The translations under genes were made by a program, and so were the position numbers. DNA of 60,000 nucleotides from Cryptomeria japonica. Lineage: Eukaryota; Streptophyta; Pinopsida; Cupressales; Cupressaceae. Position 1 is the stretch's first letter. The number at the start of each line of letters is the position of its first letter. The notes under the pieces are model-generated. The model searched no databases, was not told where the DNA came from, and was given only the letters and a program-made list of their open reading frames with translations. Below are positions 22,616 to 33,076 of this stretch, piece after piece. The DNA is taken from contig NC_081406.1 of assembly GCF_030272615.1 (NCBI RefSeq), positions 110,497,283 to 110,557,282 on the forward strand. The letters are read 5' to 3'.

Positions 22616-23660
22616 TGTATACACCCAAAAATGGTCTGAAGATATTAATTTAATAAGAAATTATTTAATTAATCCTCCTTCCCAATTTAATTTAATTCAT
22701 TAGAAATTTGATTAAATTCTTCCACTCGTCTACTTATCAATAAATCTAAGGATTTATTTAATAGGTTCATTTCAATAATCCACTTTTATTAATTAATTCA
22801 AATTAATTAATTCTTCCCCATCAAATTCATTTCTTCTAATCTCCTAATTAATTAACACAAATCAATTTATGAGTTGTTGAGAATTAATTAGCCTTTTCCT
22901 ATTATTTGAATTTTTAAATTCAAATTACCCACATGCCTCCTATTCTAACCACCTAACCTAACCTCTTCTAAACCTAACCCATTCCATCTAACCTTGGGTT
23001 TAATTAAACCTATCTTAGCTTGCACATCCTAACCTCCTATGGTGTGGATACTCTCCCCTTGAGACACATGGAATTCTTGGGCCACATGTCCCCTCTCTTG
23101 GAAGCCTCTTGACACTTTTCACCATAGAGATGACAAATATCCCCTTTCCTCCAACCTCTTTTCCAACCTCCTCCAATTTCACCATTGATATCTTCAAACT
23201 CAATCTTGACCGTTGATTCCTACCACCTCATGCCTGACCTTGGAAATCCTATAAATAGCCCCCATTTTGGAGCAATAAGGATCCCATCTAATTTGCATTT
23301 TAGGCATTGTTACTATAGGCGTAGTATCTCTTAGCATATCATTTGAGCATTGTTATTATATGCAATTGCATCTTAGAGATCATTTTCTAGCATAATTGTT
23401 GAATCATGTGGCTTAATCATTCTCTTTTCTAGCTTAATTGCATCATTATCATTTCAAATCCTCCATGTAGGTGTAGTCAAGTCACTGGAATTTTCTTATC
23501 CAGATCTAAGAGCAAATCCACACCCGCATCTCTTAGGAGATGATAGATCTCTTTGCCATGGTTTTATCTTTATTTGTTTTAAATTTGCTAACCATGCTTG
23601 TAATGATCCATTGAGTGTTTTGTGGTGCAACTACAAGTATCACACTTCATAGGCACGACA
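22616..23660 (+). repeat. 5' LTR of nested gypsy element
   Basis: Starts TGTATACACCC, ends AGGCACGACA, and aligns throughout with 34845-35881. A TATA box TATAAATAG is at 23250-23258 (TATAAACAG in the 3' LTR at 35470). Confidence 0.92.
23250..23258 (+). promoter_or_regulatory. LTR TATA box
   Basis: TATAAATAG in a GC-richer setting (CCT before, CCCCC after), about 400 bp from the LTR end. The corresponding site in the 3' LTR has T-to-C at position seven. Confidence 0.6.
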
Positions 23661-23664
23661 TTTT

Positions 23665-23681
23665 TGGCACCCACTGTGGGG
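23665..23681 (+). other. Primer-binding site of nested gypsy
   Basis: TGGCACCCACTGTGGGG four bases after the LTR. It is of the same type as at 552 and, reversed, at 5127. Confidence 0.7.
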
Positions 23682-23749
23682 TCAAAAATCTAATTTTTTG
23701 GCCTCTCAAGCATCATCAAATCTTCATTTCTGATAGGGCTAGAATCAAA

Positions 23750-23915
23750 TTTTTGTATGAGCTTCTTTTTGGTCTCGTACGAGCTCCTTTGTGCACCGAA
23801 ACGACAATCCATCCTCACTCGTACGAGCTTCTGATTTGTCATACGAGCCTTCTTGTACACTTGTACGATCTCAGAAATATTATTGTATGAACAGATAAAT
23901 CATGTCGTACGACAT
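23750..23915 (+). repeat. 22-bp phased TCGTACGAGC array 1
   Basis: Variants of TCGTACGAGC have the third base (G or its A variant) at 23755, 23777, about 23799 (weak), 23821, 23841, 23863, 23885 and 23907. Spacing is 22 with one step of 20. Spacers are unrelated. Many variants (CATACGAG, TGTATGAG) fit CG decay of one palindromic core. It lies about 85 bp after the PBS, the position matching array B of the minus-strand gypsy leader. Confidence 0.8.
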
Positions 23916-24296
23916 TCTGCTTCTATGTTTTTAAAATAGACTGCATTTTTGGGGTTTCATGCTTTGATTCGATTATTACTAATACTAACCCTGGTCTGTT
24001 TGTGAGTTTTTTGACAACCTAACTAGTTTTTGTAGGACGATTGTCGAAGATTACGCTCATCAAAGACTCATTGCATAAAAACACATCATGACTACTAATG
24101 CATCTATTTTGCAGGTTGCCTAAAAGAATTCAACAAAACTTTGTGTATTTTCTTAAATCTTTCTAGGCACACTTGTTTTTGCTAATGGAAATGAACAATC
24201 ATGTTTTATGTGTTTTGATGATAGGCGAGTATGCTCTCACCTTTCTTAGGTGATCAGAAAGCTAGACTCATCCTTTTCTTTCATTAGTGCATTTCT
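23916..24296 (+). other. Leader between array 1 and conserved block
   Basis: Untranslated leader with no supported product or repeat. Confidence 0.4.
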
Positions 24297-24540
24297 TTAG
24301 TAGGCCTGCCCTCCCGAGGAGCTAATAACTCTTAGCCATTAAGGCCAGTGAGAGGGGAACGACCTAAGTGGGAACGGCTAATGCCAAGTAATCCAACCCA
24401 TTATAAAATAAATGTGATTTGATGAAAATCAAGCCAACGACAGTGCTCAAGAATAGCTCTCCTTCATACCTTCGGGTATATCAAACCTTGGGTTTCAAGG
24501 CTGGGAGACCTCTTAATTGAGTATTATACCTCGACATGCC
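24297..24540 (+). other. Conserved gypsy leader block, copy 3, with UUCG hairpin
   Basis: Landmarks match the blocks at 1830 and 3790: TTAGTAGGCCTGCC, ACGACCTAAGTGGGAACGGC, TAATGCCAAGTAATCCAACC before CATTATAA, and CTGGGAGACCTCTT about 198 bases from the start. A hairpin at 24466-24479 has a 5-bp stem ATACC/GGTAT closing a C(UUCG)G tetraloop in RNA. A second small inverted repeat, AAACC/GGTTT, follows at 24483-24495. Further leader to about 24770 is less conserved. Confidence 0.7.
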
Positions 24541-24957
24541 GAACAGATCCTTTACTAGTTCTGGTTAAATTAGAAGCTACCTGATTCACCTCCAAAAGGG
24601 TGATGATCTTTGTGCAAGAGAGATAGTAACTCTCCCGAGACACTTGCCATATCATGTCCCCATTAGCATTTGGAGTCATATAATACAGCGTTGAGAATCT
24701 ATTGCGTGAGACTCAACAACCATATTATGATTAGCTATTGGGTGTGTACCTAAGTTTGCAAGCAAAGGTTTTCTCTCTCAGCCAACTTCTTTAGGGTTTA
24801 GCATGCTTGAGGTCACTTAACATATCGTGTGTTTGTTGTGTATTTGTCCCTAAATCAGAAAATTAGACATTTAAAACTAGAAAATAGAAGCAAAGCATCA
24901 TACTTCATTGATCAAAATTCAAACAAACAAACATATTTTTCCCTATTTTGTTCTCTA

Positions 24958-25190
24958 TCGTACGAGGAATATAGTTTGTCATATGAGCTGGTGAAAGTTA
25001 TCATATGAGCCTTTTAGCATAAAATCTTTTGTCATATGGCTTATTAAGTTGTGTCGTACAAGGTCTTTTGTTTATCATTTGGCTTAGGGGGAATTGTCAT
25101 ACGAGCTTGTGCTTTGTCATATGAAATTTCTTATTTTTTGTATGGGCTTATATGTATTGTCATTTGAGGCTTCTTAAACTGTCGTACAAA
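24958..25190 (+). repeat. 22-bp phased TCGTACGAGC array 2
   Basis: The same motif as array 1. The third base is at 24960, 24981, 25003, 25034, 25056, 25077, 25099, 25119, 25140, 25162 and 25184, giving steps of 20-22 with one of 31. Most copies read TCATATGAG or GTCGTACAA. It lies on the gag side of the conserved block, matching array A of the minus-strand gypsy leader. Confidence 0.8.
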
Positions 25191-25746
25191 TTTATGTCTT
25201 TGTTTGTCCAAAGTTGTCTTCTTGCACATCTTTTTCAAATCTGTCATATTTGCTTGGTCAATTTATAGTGAGGATAAACACTTGTTCTCTATCATTTTAT
25301 GCTTGGATTGTCTCCTTTGTTCACTTGGTCAAGTTATCATTTGTCAAATCAGACTCTAGAAGATAAAAACCTCAAGATTTTCAAGTGCTCACATTCAACA
25401 AGTTCCAGATCTAAACATCTCAAAGTGAATTATCACCCTCTTTGATAAACTGATCACTCAAACATAGTTTCTCATCAGGATCTATCATCCTTTATCACAA
25501 AACTACAATGCTTGGTTAGAATAATCTTGTCCCACATCGTAGGATATATCATTCCTATTGGACTTGATTTTTATCAAATCATCATCATTGCACTCCACAA
25601 CCGAAGATCAAAAAACTTACAAACTTTTAAACACATGAAACATCCTTTCATGTCATATCGCTTTATCACATTTACATTGACAATTGATCACATATCAAAA
25701 CAACTTTTGGACAGACAAATCCTAGCAAAATATCTAACACACGTGT
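25191..25746 (+). other. Gag-proximal leader, no gene
   Basis: AT-rich leader ending just before the gag start. The 83-codon frame at 25512 has no recognisable product and is not conserved in the other elements. Confidence 0.45.
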
Positions 25747-27640
25747 ATGCCCGTTCTAACTAGAGCTCAGAGACGAAGAATCACAAAGATAGAAATTGAA
25801 ACATTGGAAACAACTAAAAAGCATAGAACCACGTAACATGAAGATGAAATACAAGTTGAAGGAGAAATAACATAACAAAATATCAGGGACATCAAAAAAG
25901 ATCCTCTATTCGATAAATTTATGCAAAAATTATTGGAGGGAGAAAAAGAAAAATATTTTCTAATGTTAGCAAAATTTGGTGCTACACTCCCCCAAGATTT
26001 TGATGTGAACAAATTGATGCAAAAGAAAAGTGACCCTCCCCCTAATAATGAACAATATGAGGATATCTTTGGTCTCAAAATGAATGACACATCAATTCCT
26101 AGTAACATCAGAACCAATGAGGAAACTTACATTACCCAAAGAGATGATGTAGAAATTCTAAATAACTTTCAATCCAATGAAGATACAAGAAGGGCTAGAG
26201 ATGATACAAGAAGAGATCCAGATCCTCCTAGAATACAAAATCATGGTTATGCAAGAACAAATCATGTTGATAATCCTATCACAACTCTCACACAACAAAT
26301 ACAAATACTACAAACACAAATTCAAGATATACAGAGAGGAAATGTTAGAAGATACTCACTTCAAGAAATTTGTCATTATCCATTCGACAAAAATCTAAAC
26401 ATGATACCATTTCCTATAGGTTGTGAAACTCCTAGATACGAAAAATATGATTGAAGCACTGACCCTCAAGATCATATATGATAATTTTGCACAATGAGTA
26501 TGGAGTTTGCACATGAGGATACCTACTTGATGAGATTATTTCCGAAAAGCTTAACTGGACTAGCTATGGAATGGTTCTCCAAACTTCCACCTGGAATCAA
26601 ATCATTCTCAGAGTTCGTGGATAAATTTGTTTCACAATAATCTTACAACATACAACATGAAGTAACAATGCTAGATCTATGTAATGCCAAACAAAAGAGT
26701 GGAGAACCTTTCATGACATTTTTACAGTGATGGAGACAGTTAGCTTCACGATATCCTTGTACAGTGCCAGAGTATGAAAAAATGGACATATTCATCGACA
26801 ACTTGAATGATCAAATGAGTTATTATCTAAAAATGCAAGGAAATCAAAGTTTTAGAAAGATGATTGATAATGGAATCAGAATGGAGGAAGCCATAATAAA
26901 GAAAGGTGAGTTGAAAATATACAAAGGAGTGCATCCTCCTAACAACAACAACAATAACAACAACCACAATGAGAAGCTAAAGTTTTGAAATAGAAATCAA
27001 ATGTCATTAACAATGGAATAGTGGATAACAAAAATATGAAATCAAAGCAACCGGTTTTTAATTTATCCACTCACTTAGTAGCGGCTCAGCAAAATAACCA
27101 TCACCAAAAAGCAACTATCAAAAATTTCTTTCGAAGGCAATTTACAAACATTGGTGAACCCCTTGGGTCAGCACTAAAGACACTTCTCGCAAACAAATTG
27201 ATTACTTTGCCAGAAGAAAGGAACTACGAACCTCAAAGAAAACCACCCTGGTGGCATGATAACCATTATTGCAATTTCCATCGAAAAAAGGGACATCACA
27301 TAGATAATTGTCAGCGGTTGAAACACGCCATCCAAGATTTGATTGATAATGGAATAATAACAGTGGATGGACATACAACAAATGAATCTCATATAAATTT
27401 TAAAACTCCGCTTCCAAACTATGAGAAAGGTGAATCATCAACAACAAATAATGGTAAGGGTAAAGTGAAGGTAAACTATGCTCATACGTATGATAACGTG
27501 CTAAATGTGATTGTAGTTAAAAAAAGAAAAATCAAGAACCTGCTCATGCTATCACAAGAAGCAAAGCTAAATTTTTTTTGCTGGGTCCTACAAAAAACAC
27601 GTCATCTACTGCAAAACAATACAATCTAGTGGATCAATTG
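25747..27640 (+). pseudogene. gag: Tat-like gag, decayed
   Basis: The start ATG gives MPVLTRAQRRR, a basic start that lies in frame with all the downstream gag core. Two TAA codons (near 25834 and 25873) and a TGA near 26452 interrupt it. The gag domain is clear: MEFAHEDTYLMRLFPKSLTG, then AMEWFSKLPPGIKSFSEFVD, then PEYEKMDIFIDNL. An Asn repeat lies near 26944. A frameshift occurs before 27021, after which come PEERNYEPQRKPPWWHD and a C-x2-H-x5-H-x4-C knuckle (CNFHRKKGHHIDNC, 27271-27312) with QRLKHAIQDLIDNGII, a signature of Tat-like gags. Another frameshift near 27525 leads into pol. It would form the particle and bind RNA, but it cannot be made intact now. Confidence 0.85.
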
Positions 27641-28250
27641 CAGAAAACACCCGCACAAATATCCATCTTAGAACTTTTAAAGCTTTCACTTGCACACAAA
27701 GAAATTCTTGAATGAGCATTAGTAGATACAACAGTGTCCAAAGATCTTGATATCGATCAATTCCAAACCATGGTAGGACACCTCACAACCCCTCATTGCT
27801 TATCATTCACTGAAGAAGATGACATGTCCTTGCAACATCCCCATAATGCTCCCTTGCATATCGAAGTCATCATTCATAAGACGTGAGTTAAACATGTCCT
27901 AATAGATGGAGGAGCTGGCTTAAACATTTTCTCTTTGAGTCTTGTCCGTGCTCTAGGTTATTTAGAAGATGTAGTTGATCCCCCAAAAAAGATCACCATA
28001 AAAGCCTATGATGAAGAAGAATGTTCCTCTAAAGGAATTGTGATGTTACCCATCAGAGTAGGACCTTTGCAGAAAGACATAGCATGCCAAGTTCTAGACT
28101 TGGAATTAACATACAACATACTCTTGGGAAGACCCTGGATACATGACATACAAGTTGTTCCATCAACATATCATTAGTGCTTAAAGTTTCCCTACAATGA
28201 GCAGGAAATCTCGATCTCAGCAGATTCAAATCCATTTCAGTATTGTAGTA
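27641..28250 (+). pseudogene. pol: Tat-like aspartic protease
   Basis: It is in the long pol frame. VKHVLIDGGAGLNIFS (about 27889-27936) is the active site, with Asp-Gly-Gly in place of Asp-Ser-Gly; I have seen DGGA in plant Tat-like proteases, so this may not be inactivating. ELTYNILLGRPWIHDIQVVP is the second conserved region, followed by a TAG at 28174 and the CLKFPYN tail. Stops at 27712 and 27883 are TGA codons where CGA would fit. It processes the gag-pol precursor. Confidence 0.8.
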
Positions 28251-29790
28251 ATCTTAAACCAGTTCAAGAAGTCATTGTTCCTCATAATAGGGAGGCATCA
28301 TCTTTGAATACACAATCCAAGGAACAATCATTTGCCTCTATTTTATCAAGTATGGAAAAACAAATGCAGCTAAGAGATTGAGGGAATGGAGAATATTAAA
28401 TATCACAAATACCACTTTCTCCTAAATCCTTTGGAAAACCATCAAATTCTAAACAACAACCAATTGTGAAACATCTTCCGATGTTTGATAGAGCATTTTT
28501 TAGTGCTGGGACCTTATCTGAGGAGACAAAAGAGAAAGATGTACTATAGTGGCTATACAAGGACAAATAATTTCAACAAAAGATCAACAATGTCTACATA
28601 CCTATAGAAAAGTATGGAAAAGGATTTAACATTCTCAAAAAAATGGGATACACTGGAACAGGTCCTATAGGAAAAAGAAAAGAAGGTATCTCAGAACCTA
28701 TTCAACCTCATACTCAGCAGGCTACTAACAAAACATGCTTAGGGTATGGACAAGTCACTCTTCCAGAAGATACATCTTTTAGACAACAACAAGAGGAATA
28801 TGAAAACAGATAAGAACAACTAGCAATTGGAAAAGAAGAAACATCAAGTAAGCAACAAACACAAGCAAACATGAAATGGGAAAAGAAGAAAGCTTCAAAT
28901 CAACAGAAAAAACAAACTAAAAGAACCTCCCAGGCAGCCTTAAATATCAATCAAAACAAAGAAGTAACTAATACCAATCAAGGAGAACTCATAGAAAGGT
29001 TGACAAAACTCAATCTCAGTCCTGAATAGGTTGAATATGAAAGAAGAAAAGATATAACAACAAAAGCTGAAGAAACAAATCAAATACTATATGAATAAAT
29101 TTGTAGATTGTAGGTTGCAAGTGATACAGATTCTAATGAATGGGAATGAGATTCTTATCACTCTGAAAAATCAGCTGAAGAAAACTGTCTTGAAGAAGAT
29201 GTAGAAGTCCATGTAGTTCACACGTATGCAGGAAAAACATCAGGAACTAGTTCACTTGAATTAGAATCACATTCGGTTGACTTGGACTTGACCGAGGACG
29301 ATCAAGAGTTTCTTATGCGAGGTCATTATGATGAGAGTACCATTCTAGACATCGACATGCCTATTGAGAACTTTGACACATCTATCATGACCCTTGATAC
29401 CCTTGAAACATCCCAACCTGAAGACCCCTTACCTCTACTCCACCTTGAGCTTATTGATTGGGAAAATGAAGGACATACTATCGTTGATACCTTTCCTAAT
29501 GACCATGCTATATCTATATATCTTAATGCAATTGAACCCATAACAACTCTCACCAAGAATTTCAGCAACACATCTTCTAGTCAAGTGGGTGCCAAATCTC
29601 CCAGTCACAAAAATGAAAATAATGAAAAGAATATCAAGTCTAATGCTGAAAACCATTTCTTGGCAACATTAAATCAGGAAAAAGTAAAAAGAAAGGACAC
29701 ATCTAATGGTGAAAACCTTCTTGAGGCACTAGAAGATGGGAGATTTGACACTTTACCTAAGCACTATCAAGAAAAGTCATCGATTTTGAT
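28251..29790 (+). pseudogene. pol: Protease-RT linker with G-patch
   Basis: About 510 codons in the pol frame between protease and RT. At 28606-28740 lies a G-patch: KYGKGFNILKKMGYTGTGPI followed by GKRKEGISEPI, with the spaced glycines and the aromatic after Gly that define this RNA-binding module. G-patches follow the protease in betaretroviruses, where they help reverse transcription. Beyond it are basic, Gln/Lys-rich sequence (28830-28960) and an acidic part (29130-29500). Stops include TAG near 28548 and TAA near 28567, 28810 and 29095, mostly where CAA or CAG would fit. There is no frameshift. Confidence 0.7.
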
Positions 29791-31280
29791 TGAACCAATA
29801 GAGGCAGTTAACATTGGGACAACAGAGCAACCAAAGATCCTACATCCAACAACTTCTCTATCTAAGCAAGAAATGCAACAATATATGGAATTCTTCAAAT
29901 GAAGGCAAATCAATTTTGCCTGGTCATATGCAAGCATGCTAGGGTTGGATCCGATGCTTATTATGCATAACTTAAATATTAGCCCAAGAGCCAAACCAGT
30001 TAAATAGAAGTTAAGGAAAATGCATCTGCATATCACTCTTCTGGTCAAGGCGGAACTAAAGAAATTATTGGATGTCAGATTCATCAGACTTGTAGCCTAT
30101 CCTCAATGGGTATCTAACATCGTTCCTATTTCTAAATTAGATAAAAGCATCAGAATATGCACAGACTTTAGAGATCTTAATAACGCATGTCCAAAGGATG
30201 ACTTTCCTTTGCCTAACATTGACATCATTGTAGATTTAACTGCTGGACACTCCATGTTTTCTCTAATGGATGGTTTCTCTGGATACAATCAGATTAAAAT
30301 AGCACTTGAAGATCAAGAAAAGATAGCTTTCACATGTCCATGGGGTACTTTCTTCTGGAGCATCATGCCTTTTGGAATAAAGAACGCCAATGCTACATAT
30401 CAAAGAGCTATGACAACTATATTTCATGACATGATGCATACATTCATGGAAGACTATGTGGATGACATATTGGCTAAATCATACAATAGAGAAGAACATA
30501 TAGAGATACTGGAAAAGATCTTTGACCGGTTAGAACAATACAAGCTATGGCTAAACCCTAAGAAATGTGCCTTTGGTGTCACTTCTGACAATCTATTGGG
30601 ATACATTGTTTTAGCTAGAGGTATCTAAGTAGATCTAGCTAAGGTTAAAGCAATCATAGAAATGGCATCTCCCTGAAATATCAGTCAACTAAGATCACTC
30701 CAAGGAAGACTATAGTCAATCAGAAGATTTGTTGCTCAACTAGTAGATAAATGTCAACCATTTACTCATCTCTTGCATAAACATGTTAATTTCATATGGG
30801 ACCATCAATGTGAAGACACATTCAACAAGATCAAGGCCTATCTCATGCAACCACCCATCCTAATGTCACCAATTTCAAGAAAACCATTGTTACTTTATGT
30901 ATCAACCACTGAAGCATCATTAGGAGTTATGCTTGCACAACAGGACAATGAAGGAAAAGAATGAGGTATCTACTACATCAACAGAACACTAGTAGGATAC
31001 GAGATTAACTATTCACCAACAGAAAAGGCATGCTTGGCAGTAGTTTTTGCTTCTCAAAAATTATGACACTATCTACTATCTCACTCCATCAAGTTGATTG
31101 CTAAAATTGATCCATTGAAGTATTTTCTCAGCATGGCAACATTGATAGGACGACTAGCCAAATGGATCATGATTCTAAGTGAGTTTGATATTGAGTATGT
31201 TGATAGAAAAGATATAAAAGGGCAAGTCATTGTAGACCAACTAGTAGAGGCACCACTTCAAGATAATCATCCTTTATAGA
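29791..31280 (+). pseudogene. pol: Tat-like RT and degenerate RNase H
   Basis: EAVNIGTTEQPKILHP opens the RT region; QINFAWSYASMLGLDP follows a TGA at 29900. ICTDFRDLNNACPKDDFPLP, LMDGFSGYNQIKIAL, PFGIKNANATYQRAM and the catalytic EDYVDDILAKS (about 30450-30483) are present. The connection and first RNase H follow, with LLLYVSTTEASLGVMLAQQ near 30889 in which the usual first Asp is Ser or Thr, so this RNase H looks inactive. Stops at about 30626, 30674, 30712, 30962 and 31063 break the frame. RT makes the cDNA; removal of the RNA strand would fall to the next domain. Confidence 0.88.
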
Positions 31281-31748
31281 TTGAGTTTCGTGATGCTGAT
31301 ATCCTAATAGTCACAATAAAAACATGGCAATTATACTTTGATGGTTCATATACATAGCATGGATCAGGAGCAGGCATTCTATTCATCACACCACAAGGTC
31401 ATACAATTCCAAAAGCATACAAATTAAGCTTTCCATGCACCAACAATACAATAGAGTATGAAGCTTTGGTTACAGGTATCAAAATGGCTATAGAATGGAA
31501 CATTACACAACTTCAAGTCTTTGCAGACTCTCAGCTCATCATCAATCAAATTAATGACAATTATCAAACAAAGGATGAAAAGTTAATGCCTTATAAAAAG
31601 ATGGTTAATGATATCAAGAAATACTTTGTAGAAATAACTTTTCAGCAGATTCCAAGGAATGACAACAAAGTAGTAGATGCCATGGCTACACTTGATTCTC
31701 TCCTTCAAACACAGGAAAATCAACAGCGTTATGAATTCCTGGTGGAAT
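31281..31748 (+). pseudogene. pol: Archaeal-type RNase H (after RNase H)
   Basis: WQLYFDGSYT opens the domain at about 31326 and is followed by HGSGAGILFITPQG after a TAG at 31357. TIEYEALVTGIKMAIEWN, VFADSQLIINQI and RNDNKVVDAMATL supply the other acidic residues. All four catalytic positions (D, E, D, D) are therefore readable, unlike in the host element. This second RNase H, placed after the degenerate first one, is the hallmark of Tat-lineage plant gypsy elements. It ends at a TAG at 31748. Confidence 0.85.
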
Positions 31749-31750
31749 AG

Positions 31751-33076
31751 TTGTTTTACCCTACTCATAATTGTCCTGATTCCCAAACTATTTGTCACCT
31801 TGTTGGGCATGATTCCTCCCACTATGGCCAAACTTACACATACCTAAAAGATAACAGTTTACCTCCCGACTTATCGAAGAATCAAAAGAGAAACTTTATT
31901 CACCAATCCTCCCATTTTACTCTTGTCGCGGATACCCTATTTAAACGAGGTCTAGACAATACTCTTTTAAGATGTCTCGAACAAGAAGAATCTAATAATC
32001 CCTTACATGAAGTCCATAACGACATTTGTGGCACTCATTCAATTGGTCTTACCCTTTCGAAAAAACTCATACGCTTGGGCTATTATTGGCTGACTATGGA
32101 ACGAGATTCTTTTTAGATAGCTAGAACATGCAAACAATGTCAGATCCATAGGAATTTGATTCATGCACCAACACAAGAACTTCATGCTTTAGCAACATCT
32201 TGGCCTTTCTGTCAGGAGGGTCTTGATCTAGTAGGAAAGATAAATCCTTCTTCATCTAATGGTAAAAAATTCATCCTTGTAGCTACATAATATTTCACAA
32301 AATGGATTGAGGTAGTACCTCTCAGAAATATCACAAGAAAACAAATTGTTGCATTTATCTTGAATTACATCATCTGTTGCTATGGAATACCAATTATCAT
32401 TATCACTGATAATGGGCGACCATTCAAGAATCAGGATGTACAAGAGCTATGTGAGAAATTCAAGATCCAACATAGATTCTCCACACCCTACTATCCACAA
32501 GGAAATGGGCAAGTAGAAGCATCAAACAAAACTATTATGAAAATCCTCAAAAAGATAGTGAATGATGCTGGTAGAGATTGACATATTCAATTGAACCTTA
32601 CTCTATGAGCCTACCATACTAGTATCCACACACCAACAGGTGCCACACCTTTCTCTCTTGTTTATGGATCAGAAGCAATACCGCCAATAGAAGTAGAGAT
32701 ACCTTCTCTACGAGTATCATTAAAAGGTCTTATCCCAGATGAAGAACAACGAGTATCTAGATTGCAGGAGTTAGAATTGATCCATGAACAGAGACAAAAT
32801 GCCTTTGATCATTTAAAGGTATATCAACAAAGAATGTGCCAAAGTTATAATCACAAGGTTAAACCACGAGTATTTCAGGTTGGGGAACTAGTACTAAAGC
32901 AAAATCCACTCAACTAGGTAGATCGAGAAAAGAAAGGAAAGTTTGAACCAAACTGGTTAGGTTCGTTTGTGGTCACAATAGTATTTGGATCAGGATCATA
33001 TCAGCTATCAACACAAGATGAAGATCAGCTCGAGGAACCCATTGATAGCATGCATCTGAAGAAATTTTACATCTGA
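31751..33076 (+). pseudogene. pol: Tat-like integrase
   Basis: Integrase inserts the cDNA. The zinc finger is readable (HEVHNDICGTHS...CKQCQIHR) with a TAG at 32114. The core has QEGLDLVGKI (first D), IIITDNGRPFKNQ (second D) and NGQVEASNKTIMKIL (E). A TAA at 32288 replaces a residue in VAT-YFTKW, one of the few stops not easily explained as C-to-T. The C-terminal part continues through TGA codons near 32579 and 32606 (Trp would fit both) and a TAG near 32917 to EPIDSMHLKKFYI, where the frame stops. No chromodomain is seen. Confidence 0.88.
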
